DNA of 64,000 nucleotides from Paludisphaera borealis (GTDB lineage Bacteria > Planctomycetota > Planctomycetia > Isosphaerales > Isosphaeraceae). A program made the translations under genes and the position numbers. The DNA lies in contig NZ_CP019082.1 of the NCBI RefSeq assembly GCF_001956985.1, positions 7,254,001 through 7,318,000 on the forward strand. The letters are read 5' to 3'. The notes under the pieces were generated by a model that saw nothing but the letters and a program-made list of their open reading frames with translations, did no database searches and had not been told where the DNA came from. Shown piece after piece: positions 7,669 through 17,983 of this stretch; the first letter of the stretch is position 1; each line of letters begins with the position of its first letter.

Positions 7669-10563
7669 ATGTCAGAGCGCGAACCGACATCGGAACAGCC
7701 GACGCGAACGGCGGGTCGGGTCGCATGCTCCGCCTGCCTGCGCGTGCTCGAATACTCCGGCGACCGCCCCCGTTTCTGCGCCTATTGCGGCGTGCCACTT
7801 GAGAAGACCGAGGACGACGGTTCGACGATCCCGGCGGACGCACCGGACCGGACGAGGACGTATCTCGGGGCCGGCCAGACGGCGACGTACGCTTCCGGCG
7901 GGTCGGCCGGCCAGGCCGCGCAGCCCGAGGAATTCCCGGAGCGAATCGCCGACTACCGGCTGGTTCGCCGACTGGGATCGGGCGGGATGGGGACCGTCTT
8001 TGAGGCGATCGACGAGCGACAGGGGCAGAAGGTCGCCCTGAAGCTGATCGCGCGGAACTACGTCGCGTCGGACGAGGCGCTCCAGCGGTTCCGTCAGGAA
8101 GGAAAGACGGCGAGCGCCGTGACGCATCCCCGTTGCGTGTTCGTACTGGCCGTTGATGAAGACCAGGGGCGGCCGTACCTCGTCATGGAGCTGATGCCCG
8201 GAACGACCTTGCAATCGCTGGTCGACCAGAAGGGCGCGCTGGATCCGACCTCGGCGCTGGTCAAGATCTTCGACGTGATCGAGGGCCTCGAAGAGTTCCA
8301 CAAGCTGGGCATGATCCACCGCGACGTGAAGCCGTCGAACTGCTTTCTCGACGCCGAGGGCCGGGTCAAGATCGGCGATTTCGGACTCTCGAAGTCGCTG
8401 GAAGGGGGGCTCGATCTGACGCGCACCGGGGCGTTCTTGGGAACGCCGCTGTATGCGTCGCCCGAGCAGATCAAGCGCGACGCGCTCGACCAGCAGACCG
8501 ACGTCTACTCGGTGGCGGCGACGCTCTACTTCCTGCTCACGAAACGGCCGCCGGTCAAGACGGACGACGCGGCGGAAGCCCTGGCGCGGATCGTCTCGGA
8601 ACCCGCGCCGCTCGTGAGGACGTTCGCCCCGGACGTCCCCAGGGCGCTCGAAGCGGTGATTCACAAAGGGCTGGAGCGCGATCGCGCGCGACGCTGGCGC
8701 AACCTCCAGGAGTTCCACAACGCCCTGCTGCCGTTCGTGCCCGAGAGGCTCGGCATCGGCGCGTTCGGACTGCGGATCGGCGCCCAGTTGTTCGACCTCC
8801 TGCTCTTTTATCTGGGCGGCTGGGCGATGTTCGCCGTGGGGATCCTCTATTTCCGAGGGCGGTTCTTCGAGACGTTCGAATTCTTCGAAAGCTGGGGCGC
8901 GGCGATCGCCTGGGCCTGGCGGATCGCCTGGATCGCGTATTTCGCCCTCGCCGAGGGGTTGTTCGGCGCCTCGCTCGGAAAATGGCTCGCCGGGCTCCGC
9001 GTGGTCCGCGGCGGCGTCGGTGGCGGCGCTCCGCCGGGGCTCGGTCGCGGGATCGTCCGCATCCTCTGTTTTTACGTCTTCATCGGACTCGGCGGCGACG
9101 TGCTCACCGAGTTGTTCGCGCTCGATCCTCACGCGGGCGGAGGCGTCTGGTACTGGGTCGGGCTGATCCTGGTCAAGGCGCTCGGCATGCTCGCGCTGCT
9201 CGCGACGATGCGCCGCCGTTCCGGGTTTCGAGGGCCCCACGAGTGGCTGAGCGGCACGCGCGTCGTGCAAGTCGTCCGCGGCAGGCGATCGCGCTCGCTC
9301 ATGCGAAGGAGCCGGATCGCGGCCAGGAAATCGGCGCAGACGTCGCGTCAGCCGTTACTTGGCGAGGTCGCGCAGGTCGGGCCGTACCGGGTCCACGGCG
9401 CCGTCCTCTCCGCACCGCAAGGCAAGGTTTTGCTCGGCCAGGATTCGACCCTCGACCGCCAGGTCTGGATCTTGCTCCGTCCCCCGACCGCCTCGCCTCC
9501 CGGGCCTCCCCGGCGCGCGCTCAACCGTCTGACGAGGCCGCGATGGATCGGCGGCGGCGATCAGCCGGAAGGCCGATGGGACGCGTTCACCGCCCCTTCG
9601 GGATTGCCGCTGGGCGAACTGGTGCAAACGGGCGGCCTGCCCTGGGCCGACGTGCTTTCGCTCCTCACCGATCTGGCCGAAGAGGTGGAAGCCGCGCGCG
9701 GCGACGGCACCTTTCCGCCCCGGCTCTCGGTCGAACACGTCTGGATTCAGGACGACGGCCGCGTGCAGATCATCGACCCCCTCGACTGGGACGACGCCCC
9801 CGATCGCGAAGCGACTGCCGAGGCCGATCCGCACGGCGTCGACCGGGACGAACGGAAAGCCCTCGTGTTCCTCCGCGACGTGGCGCGGTTGTCGCTGGAA
9901 GGGGGCCGGACTTCGCGGCGGTTCGCTCGCAAAGACGATGCGAGCGAGCACGTCGATTCCACCCCGCGACGCATCCGCGCGGCGGTGCCCGAACGAGCCG
10001 CCGTGATCCTTGAACAGCTCGCCGGCGTCCGCCCCCCGTACTCCAGCCTCGCCGCGCTCCGCGCCGATCTGGCCGCGGCGGCGGATCGTCCGGCCGAGGT
10101 CGGCGCGGCTCGACGCATGGTGCAACTGGCGATCCAGGCCTTCCTCCTGTCGCCAGGCCTCCTGGTGATCACGGCTCTTTCGTGCCCCAAGCTCCGCCCC
10201 GGAGTGATCCCCTGGGATCTCCAACTGGTGGTCGCCGCGCCCCTTCTCTGGGTGCTTTGGGCGATACTGATGCGCGGGGGGCTGAGCTTCCCCCTGGCCG
10301 GCCTGTCGGTCGTCGGCGGCGACGGCCGCGTCGCGAACCGGCTGACGTGCGGCCTTCGCGCGCTGCTGGTCTGGGCGCCGGCCGTCGGCGTCTTCGCCGG
10401 TTCGCGTTACCTTCAGTACCGGTCGCCCGACGCCGTCATGCTGGCGTGGTCGTCGTGGATCGCCGGCGTCTTGCTGCTCATCGTCTTCGTCATGACGGCC
10501 CTCTGGCTGCCGAGCCGAGGCCCTCACGACCGCCTCAGCGGAACCGTCGTCGTGCCGATCTGA
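7669..10563 (+). CDS. Ser/Thr protein kinase with zinc ribbon, two RDD-like membrane domains and a pseudokinase-like segment
   Basis: 964 residues from the ATG at 7669. An earlier in-frame ATG at 7552 is disfavoured because it would begin inside the palindrome. Order of parts: zinc ribbon (C20, C23, C37, C40); active kinase domain ~96-345 with LGSGGMGTV, K125, HRDVKPSN (HRD at 217-219), GDFGLS and GTPLYASPEQ; a membrane region ~355-550 resembling RDD domains; a second, degraded kinase-like segment ~565-790 (VGPYRVHGAVL at its start, GRVQIIDPLDWDD near its end) lacking HRD and a clear catalytic loop; then a second membrane region ~810-964 that ends like the first (RGPHDRLSGTVVV against RGPHEWLSGTRVV). 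The second half therefore looks like a duplicated, inactivated copy of the first. Likely a membrane-bound signalling kinase; targets unknown. Confidence 0.82.
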   Translation: MSEREPTSEQPTRTAGRVACSACLRVLEYSGDRPRFCAYCGVPLEKTEDDGSTIPADAPDRTRTYLGAGQTATYASGGSAGQAAQPEEFPERIADYRLVRRLGSGGMGTVFEAIDERQGQKVALKLIARNYVASDEALQRFRQEGKTASAVTHPRCVFVLAVDEDQGRPYLVMELMPGTTLQSLVDQKGALDPTSALVKIFDVIEGLEEFHKLGMIHRDVKPSNCFLDAEGRVKIGDFGLSKSLEGGLDLTRTGAFLGTPLYASPEQIKRDALDQQTDVYSVAATLYFLLTKRPPVKTDDAAEALARIVSEPAPLVRTFAPDVPRALEAVIHKGLERDRARRWRNLQEFHNALLPFVPERLGIGAFGLRIGAQLFDLLLFYLGGWAMFAVGILYFRGRFFETFEFFESWGAAIAWAWRIAWIAYFALAEGLFGASLGKWLAGLRVVRGGVGGGAPPGLGRGIVRILCFYVFIGLGGDVLTELFALDPHAGGGVWYWVGLILVKALGMLALLATMRRRSGFRGPHEWLSGTRVVQVVRGRRSRSLMRRSRIAARKSAQTSRQPLLGEVAQVGPYRVHGAVLSAPQGKVLLGQDSTLDRQVWILLRPPTASPPGPPRRALNRLTRPRWIGGGDQPEGRWDAFTAPSGLPLGELVQTGGLPWADVLSLLTDLAEEVEAARGDGTFPPRLSVEHVWIQDDGRVQIIDPLDWDDAPDREATAEADPHGVDRDERKALVFLRDVARLSLEGGRTSRRFARKDDASEHVDSTPRRIRAAVPERAAVILEQLAGVRPPYSSLAALRADLAAAADRPAEVGAARRMVQLAIQAFLLSPGLLVITALSCPKLRPGVIPWDLQLVVAAPLLWVLWAILMRGGLSFPLAGLSVVGGDGRVANRLTCGLRALLVWAPAVGVFAGSRYLQYRSPDAVMLAWSSWIAGVLLLIVFVMTALWLPSRGPHDRLSGTVVVPI

Positions 10564-10580
10564 CGAGCGACCGCGGCGCG

Positions 10581-12419
10581 TCAGGGCGATGCGGCGGGCA
10601 TCGACGAGAACGGGTTTCCGTACGGCACGATCGGAACCGGCTCGCACACGCCGATGTTCGGCAGGCCGACCGACTCAGGGGGGGAGCCGGCCTCGATCTT
10701 GTCGGCGGCGGCGATGAACTCTTTCCGCTTGCCGGCGCGGCGGGTGGGGTCGTAGGTCGCCGGCGACGTGCGGTCGTAGAACATGATGCCCCACAGGCAG
10801 AGATAGCGCCACACCCCCGGATCGAGCCCGAAGCGACGGACGCATTCGACCGGGTCGACCGTCGGCGTGGGCGCGTCCGCCGCCCAGCCGAACGCGCGGC
10901 GGGCGTGCAGGCCGCGCAGCACCGCCTGGGCCAGCGCGATCTGACCTCGCAACGACGGGTGCATTCCATCGTGAAACAGCCCGTCGTCGAGCAGTCCGCG
11001 GGCGGCGACCTTGTGAAGATAGTCTTGACCGTCGATATAAATACAATCGTGGCGGGCGGCCGTCTCTCGGTAGACCTCCTGGAACGGCGTCAGACAGCGC
11101 ATCGGGTAGCCGTCGGCGTCGCGAGCCCGGACGTCGTGCTCGTACGCCTCGGCCCACTCGCCCTTCGCCTCCAGCAGCCGAGCCAGTCGAAAATGGGTCG
11201 CCGCGAAGCCCGGCTGTCGCGCCACGAGTTCGCGGTAGCGGTCGATCGCGGCATCGCGATCGGTCTCTTCAAGCCGGCGCGCGGCGTCGAGGTCGCTCTC
11301 GAACGCCCGACGCTCGGCCTTGGTCGTCGTCGCGGGCAGGAAGGAACGATTGGGCTCGAAACCGGAGTCGTTCGCGGAAGGCGCGATCAAGACGGGGATC
11401 GCGCCCAGCCGCCTGGCGTACGCGGTCATGGCGTCGAGCCGACGCCGGAAGTCGTCCAGCAGCCGCGCGTACTCGGCCTCGGTGTACGCCGGCGTATCGA
11501 CGGCCGCGCGGTATCCGTTCGCCGGCGGCGGGATCGCGATCCGACACTTGGCGATGTTCCGCTGGACCAGGAGATGGAAGAACGACCAGGACGTCGCCCA
11601 TTCGAAGGCGGCTTCCCATGTGTTGGGGACAAGAGCGTCGGCGTAGTAGTTCAAGTCGCGCGAGGGCTCGATGCGCGACCCGAATTCGTTGTGTCCGCAA
11701 TAGATGATCAGGACGTCCGGCCGACGCGTCTGCTTTCCCAACTCCGCGTACTGCCGTTCCAGGGTGGATCCGGATTGGGCGACGACGTGGTAGATGAAGT
11801 TCTTCCCCGGAATCTCTTGCCCCAGCCGCCACGCGACGAGACTGCCGACCGACAGCCAGCGATCGTAGGGAATCCCCGCCGCGCTCGACTCGCCGACCAC
11901 GGACACCAAGATCGAACCATCGTTGAGATCGTCCGGAAACGCCGTGGGAAGCTCGACGCTTTCGAGCGAACCCGGCGGCTTCGGCTCATTCTGACCGCTC
12001 GACGCCCGAAGCCCCCCGGTGGGAACCACCGTCGTGCGATCCTCGCAAGCCAGCCAAAGGGCGGCGACCGACTCGGCCAGGAGCGCGCAGCAGACGGTCG
12101 AAAAACAAAGCAACGCGCCGCGGGCCGCCGCCTCCCGTCGCCGAAAATCGCCCAGGCCTCGAAACAACAGCCGGATCGCCAGAATCGCGAGGAAGCCGAC
12201 CGCCGAGGCGATCGCCAGCGCGGAGGCCAGATCGATCCCGATCAACACGATCAGCCCGATCTTCCAGTAAACCCAGACCGGCGTGCGGTCGACGATCCAG
12301 AAGTAACCGAGGATTACGGCCAGGATCAGAGGCGTCAACACAAGCGTCAGCAGGGCGTAGAAGCGAAGCGTCGGCGAACTCCGGCTGACCTCCTCGCGCG
12401 TGATCGACGTGTTCGCCAT
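10581..12419 (-). CDS. Membrane-anchored SGNH/GDSL-type hydrolase
   Basis: 612 residues. The N-terminal ~125 residues contain about three membrane segments (for example LVLTPLILAVILGYFWIV). The rest is an outward-facing SGNH hydrolase: VSVVGESSAAG holds the nucleophilic serine block, YCGHNEF the asparagine block, and LFHDGMHPS the Asp-x-x-His pair near the C-terminus. An insert of ~70 residues with helical repeats (AIDRYRELVARQPGFAATHF) between the last two blocks looks like a TPR pair. SGNH enzymes act as esterases or acyl-transfer enzymes on lipids and polysaccharides; the substrate here is unknown. It is convergent with the kinase gene (17 bases between stops). Confidence 0.72.
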   Translation of the reverse strand: MANTSITREEVSRSSPTLRFYALLTLVLTPLILAVILGYFWIVDRTPVWVYWKIGLIVLIGIDLASALAIASAVGFLAILAIRLLFRGLGDFRRREAAARGALLCFSTVCCALLAESVAALWLACEDRTTVVPTGGLRASSGQNEPKPPGSLESVELPTAFPDDLNDGSILVSVVGESSAAGIPYDRWLSVGSLVAWRLGQEIPGKNFIYHVVAQSGSTLERQYAELGKQTRRPDVLIIYCGHNEFGSRIEPSRDLNYYADALVPNTWEAAFEWATSWSFFHLLVQRNIAKCRIAIPPPANGYRAAVDTPAYTEAEYARLLDDFRRRLDAMTAYARRLGAIPVLIAPSANDSGFEPNRSFLPATTTKAERRAFESDLDAARRLEETDRDAAIDRYRELVARQPGFAATHFRLARLLEAKGEWAEAYEHDVRARDADGYPMRCLTPFQEVYRETAARHDCIYIDGQDYLHKVAARGLLDDGLFHDGMHPSLRGQIALAQAVLRGLHARRAFGWAADAPTPTVDPVECVRRFGLDPGVWRYLCLWGIMFYDRTSPATYDPTRRAGKRKEFIAAADKIEAGSPPESVGLPNIGVCEPVPIVPYGNPFSSMPAASP

Positions 12420-12595
12420 CCGTCCCCCAAGCTCGCCGCCCCAGACTCCGAAATCACTAAGTCATTTGATGATATCGCAACAGAGAGATTGGAAACGTAA
12501 CAATCCTGAGAGCGATTTTCAACCACGGCTGGGCCGCAATGATGCGTGAAAGCGATCTTTGACTCAGTCGACTCGCCGCGTCCGAGCCGGCCGGG

Positions 12596-14025
<1,430 letters not shown>

Positions 14026-14029
<4 letters not shown>

Positions 14030-15426
14030 TCGCTGATTCCTTTTCCGTCAAGATCGGGAGTGCGCGGCAAGGTCAGCCGGAACCAGGTCCAGCCGTCGCG
14101 CCGGCTCCAGTCGAGTTCGCCGCGATGCGCCTCGGCGACGTGCCGGGCCAGGGCCAGGCCGAGGCCCACGCCTTCCGGCTTGCCCGTGACGAACGGATCG
14201 AACAACGCCGGTTCGAGGTCGGCGGGGGGCCCCTGGCCGCTGTCCGCCACCTCGATGATGGTCTGTTCGCCGCCGTCGATCAAATGGAATTGCACGCGGC
14301 CGCCGGGACCAGCCGCGTCGATCGCGTTCCAGGCCAGGTTGAGAATCGCCGCGCGCACGCTCGGCTCGTCGATCTCGGCTGTGACCGGCTCGTGCGGCAC
14401 GTACGATTCGAGCGCCACCCGCGCGTGCTGAAAGGTCGGTTCGAGCAGCGATTCGAGATCGCGGATCAGCTCCCCGAGATCGCAGGCGCGCGGCGGCCGG
14501 CGTTCGAGGCGGCCGAGCGTGAGCAAGCCCTGCACTTGCTCCTCGGTCAAGGCGAGCTGCCGCAGCGCGACGCCCAGGCTCGAATCGCCGCCAGCGGCCG
14601 GGCATCGCTTGAGATGGAGCTGAATGCCCAGCCGCGCGCCGGTCAGCGTGTTCCGCAACTGGTGGGCGAACCCGGCCGCAAGCTGGGCCAGCAGATGCGT
14701 CCGCTCGGACCGGACGATCGTTAGCCGCATGTCGCGCAGTTGCGCGCTCATCTGGTTGACCGAGCGCGTGAGGTCCTGGATCTCGTCGTGCCCGGCCCCC
14801 AGCTCCAGCTCGCTGAACTCCCCTTCGGCGATCCGGGCGACCTGCGCGCGGAGCCGGTGGACCCGCCGGCTGATCCGATCCGCGAACCATCGGCTCGCCA
14901 GAACCATCAGCGCCAGCGCGACGATTCCCAGCACGACCGGCGCGAGCGCGAAATCCCAGAGCGCGTCGCGCCAGCTCGACTCGGGATAGAGCACCAGCAA
15001 GGTCGACGCGCCGGCGCCCCCCGACGCCGGCGCGGGGATCGCAGCGCCGAAGTAGGTCCGCCCCGCGACCGACAGCTTGGGCCAGTCGCGCCAGGACCGG
15101 AACTCCGGACGGCCGAGGACGGAGATCGACGCGGCGTCGACCGCCTGGTCGCCGACCTCCGGATCGCTGGCCGCGGTCGTGCGGCCCTCGGCGTCCTTCA
15201 CTACAAAGTGCGCGCCGGAGAGCCCGTGCATCTGGGCCAGGACCCGCGAGGTCAGCGGGAAGCTCGAACGGCTGAGGACGTCGATCACCGCGCCTAGGCG
15301 GTCGACGCTTTGCTGCTCGCTCCGCCGCGCCGCCAGGCCGACGCCGGCCGCCGTGATCGCGGCCAAGGCGACCGTCTGGATGACCACGAGCGGCACCAGG
15401 ATTTGTTGTCGGATCGACCGGCGCAA
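14026..15426 (-). CDS. Sensor histidine kinase
   Basis: 466 residues. Two membrane segments (~10-32 and ~160-178) flank an extracytoplasmic sensor domain of ~125 residues; a HAMP linker (~180-233) follows. The dimerisation/phospho-acceptor helix is LLAQLAAGFAHQLRNTLTGA with H255, and the ATPase domain ends with the G2 box GVGLGLALARH. The likely start is a TTG at 15426: no ATG or GTG lies between it and the upstream in-frame stop, and GGGGA sits 9 bases before it. It is the first gene of the pair with the NtrC-type regulator. The signal sensed is unknown. Confidence 0.88.
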
Positions 15427-15488
15427 GGAATGACAGTCCCCGAACGTCGAGCAGGGCCCGACGCATTTTCAGCCGCCATCGGCGGATT

Positions 15489-15508
15489 CTTGTTCACAAA
15501 TCGACAAG
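15489..15508. promoter_or_regulatory. Possible activator site (inverted repeat) upstream of the sigma-54 promoter
   Basis: CTTGT and ACAAG are inverted with a 10-base spacer, centred about 75 bases upstream of the -24 element. This is a usual place for binding of NtrC-type activators. The repeat is short and could be chance. Confidence 0.2.
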
Positions 15509-15569
15509 CTCAATCAAGGCGTTCCGGCCTCAGCCCCGTGATTAACGTGCTTTTAGAATCGTCGTCCTA

Positions 15570-15587
15570 TTGGAACAGGCCTTGCTT
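15570..15587 (+). promoter_or_regulatory. Sigma-54 (-24/-12) promoter for the DUF1559 gene
   Basis: TTGGAACAGGCCTTGCTT has the invariant GG (15572-15573) and GC (15584-15585) exactly 10 bases apart, with the TTGGnAC and TTGCTT contexts of the sigma-54 consensus. Transcription would start near 15597, giving a leader of about 77 bases with a small GTCTC/GAGAC hairpin at 15599-15613. The neighbouring divergent operon encodes a sigma-54 activator, so the pairing is likely. Confidence 0.65.
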
Positions 15588-15673
15588 AAGAGCGCGACGT
15601 CTCTCCCAGAGACAAGAGTACGAGCAGGTTCCCGAAAGGTCGAGCGCGCACCACGCCGAGGAGCGGATTTCCG

Positions 15674-16714
15674 ATGTCGAAACGAGGCGGATTCACGTTG
15701 ATCGAGCTACTCGTGGTGATCGCGATCATCGCGGTGCTCATCGGCTTGCTCTTGCCTGCCGTGCAAGCGGCGCGCGAGGCGGCCCGGCGGATTCAGTGCA
15801 CCAACAACATGAAACAGATCGGACTGGCGGTCCACAACTACACCGACACGGTGGGCTCGTTGCCCCTGGGTTGCTCGGTGGCGTTCGACAAGGGCGGCAA
15901 CCCGATCTTCCCCGGGTGGGGAGTGACCGCGCGGATCTTGCCCTACATGGAAGACCAGAACAAGTTCAACGCCTGCAACTTCAGCCTGGCCAACGAGAGT
16001 CCGCAAAACGACACGGCGATGCGGGTCGCGACCCCCGCCTACATGTGCCCGTCCGACGGCCAGGCGACGACCCAGTTCATCGACGACGGCCAGCCACGGA
16101 ACAACACGAACTACGCGTTCAACCGAGGCGATTGGTACGTCTGGGGCGCGAACGCCTCGGCAGTCCAGCCGAACTCGCCGTTCCGGGTCAACTTCGTGGT
16201 CCGTCTCGGGGGCGTGACCGACGGTCTGAGCAACACGATCCTCGCCGCCGAGGTCAAGACGCACACGCCGTACCTGCTGAATTGCTCGGGGCTGACCTAT
16301 TCGCCGGTCGCGGGACCGTTGCAGCCGGGGCCGAACGACAACCCCGCGTCGATCGCGCAGTACACGGGGTGCTCGGGCGGCAACTCGGAACTTCGGCCGG
16401 ACTCGGGGCACTCCGAATGGGAGGACGGCAACACCAGCCAGGCGGGCTTCACCACGGCCTGGCCGCCGAACAAGGTCACCCCCGGGCAGTACAGCGGAAG
16501 AACCGTCCCCGACGCCGACCTGATCGCGATCCGGGAAGAGAACGGCGGGCCGACCTTCGCCGCGATCACGGCGCGCAGCTACCATCCTGGAGGGGTCGAC
16601 GTCCTTCTCGGCGACGGCAGCGTGCGGTTCGTGAAAAGCACCATCAGCGGGGCCACCTGGCGAGCCCTCGGCACGATCAGCGCCGGCGAGGTGATCTCGG
16701 CCGACGCGTATTGA
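15674..16714 (+). CDS. DUF1559 protein with prepilin-type N-terminus
   Basis: 346 residues. RGGFTLIELLVVIAIIAVLI at the N-terminus is a type IV prepilin/pseudopilin leader: cleavage after G6, phenylalanine at +1 and glutamate at +5, followed by a long hydrophobic helix. The rest is the DUF1559 domain found in large families in planctomycetes (NNMKQIGLAVHNY near the start; SYHPGGVDVLLGDGSVRFVK close to the C-terminus). Such proteins are thought to be exported pilin-like surface proteins; their exact role is not settled. A sigma-54 promoter precedes the gene, and the PilS/PilR-like pair next to it is the obvious candidate regulator. Confidence 0.88.
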   Translation: MSKRGGFTLIELLVVIAIIAVLIGLLLPAVQAAREAARRIQCTNNMKQIGLAVHNYTDTVGSLPLGCSVAFDKGGNPIFPGWGVTARILPYMEDQNKFNACNFSLANESPQNDTAMRVATPAYMCPSDGQATTQFIDDGQPRNNTNYAFNRGDWYVWGANASAVQPNSPFRVNFVVRLGGVTDGLSNTILAAEVKTHTPYLLNCSGLTYSPVAGPLQPGPNDNPASIAQYTGCSGGNSELRPDSGHSEWEDGNTSQAGFTTAWPPNKVTPGQYSGRTVPDADLIAIREENGGPTFAAITARSYHPGGVDVLLGDGSVRFVKSTISGATWRALGTISAGEVISADAY

Positions 16715-16741
16715 CCGCGAAATTCGCCCGCCGATCGCAAC

Positions 16742-17863
16742 TCAGATCACGGCCGGCGGCGTGTCCAACCACGTCCGGCGCTGGTACGAGTCGAGCACGG
16801 CGTCGGCCACGAGCTGGGCGTTGAGGCCGTCGTAAAAGCTGGGGACGGCGGGTCGGCCCTCGACGATCGCCGAGATGAACTCCCACATCAGGTCGTAGCG
16901 GAAGACCGTCGCGGGCGCTCCTTCGGACGGGTCGCGCGGGCTGCCGGCGGGCTTCAGGAACTCGTCGGGCACGGTCACCGGCGCGAGGTCGTGGCCGGTC
17001 TTGCCTAGGAGGATCGTGTTGGGCTCGTGCAGGCGGTAGACGGCCGACCCTTCCGAGCCGTTGATCTCGGCCCACTCGTGGCCGAAGCCGTCGCGATGGT
17101 AGCCCTTGGCCAGCGTGGTCCCTTCCCAGACGCCCGTCGCGCCCGAGTCGAACTCGCCGATGATCGACGACCAGTCGTCCACTTCCGAGGGCGGGCACGG
17201 CTTGCCGTCGGGCGTCTGGGTCCGCTCGGCGAACCGGGCGACGGCGCCGCAGACGCGGGCGATCGGCCCCAGCAGATCGATGGCGAAGTCGATCCGGTGG
17301 ATGGTCATGTCGAAGAGGTCGCCGGCGCCGGCGCGATTCTTGTACTGCCGCCATCCCCAGCTTGTCTCGGGCCAGTCGAGGAATCGCTGCGACCGGAAAT
17401 GCCGGGGGGTGCCCAGCGCGCCCGACTTGACCAGGCTTCGAAGGTAGCGCATCGACGGGGCGAAGCGGTACGTGAAGGCCGTCATGTGGACGACCCCGGC
17501 GTCGCGCGCCGCCTCGTACATCTCGCGAACTTCAACGCCGCTCAGGCCCAGGGGCTTCTCGCACATGACGTGCTTGCCCGCCTTGGCGGCGGCGACGGCG
17601 ATCGGCTTGTGGGTGTCGTTGGGCGTGGCGATCACGACGGCGTCGATCGCGTCGGACTGGCAGAGTTCGATCGCGTCGGTCGCCCCGATCTCGACGTTCC
17701 ATTCCGTCTTACGCTTCTCGACCAGGTTCGGGTCGGCGTCGCAGACGGCGGTCAGCCGGGCGCGGGGGTCGAGCCGGAGGCCCGGCGCATGGTGATAAGC
17801 CGTCACGGCGCCCACGCCGATGAACGCCACCCGGACTGGTTTCGACGTCGAGAACGAAGACAT
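16742..17863 (-). CDS. Gfo/Idh/MocA family oxidoreductase
   Basis: 373 residues. An N-terminal Rossmann domain (VAFIGVGAVTAYHHAPGL) binds NAD(P); GKHVMCEKPLGLSG contains the EKP motif whose lysine is catalytic in this family. The C-terminal alpha/beta domain has a TIHRIDFAIDLLG stretch holding the active-site histidine region. Members oxidise or reduce sugars, inositols and related compounds; the substrate cannot be told from sequence alone. No signal peptide. It is convergent with the DUF1559 gene and divergent from a second member of the same superfamily at 17984. Confidence 0.82.
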   Translation of the reverse strand: MSSFSTSKPVRVAFIGVGAVTAYHHAPGLRLDPRARLTAVCDADPNLVEKRKTEWNVEIGATDAIELCQSDAIDAVVIATPNDTHKPIAVAAAKAGKHVMCEKPLGLSGVEVREMYEAARDAGVVHMTAFTYRFAPSMRYLRSLVKSGALGTPRHFRSQRFLDWPETSWGWRQYKNRAGAGDLFDMTIHRIDFAIDLLGPIARVCGAVARFAERTQTPDGKPCPPSEVDDWSSIIGEFDSGATGVWEGTTLAKGYHRDGFGHEWAEINGSEGSAVYRLHEPNTILLGKTGHDLAPVTVPDEFLKPAGSPRDPSEGAPATVFRYDLMWEFISAIVEGRPAVPSFYDGLNAQLVADAVLDSYQRRTWLDTPPAVI

Positions 17864-17983
17864 GAGAATCGAGCCTCGCGGTATGCTTGTTTTTGCCCTG
17901 TGGCCCTACTATCCTGCACATTACGACGCGCGTGTCCACCTATGACAGGGGCGAAAAGTCAGACAACCAGGGGATTTCCGACG

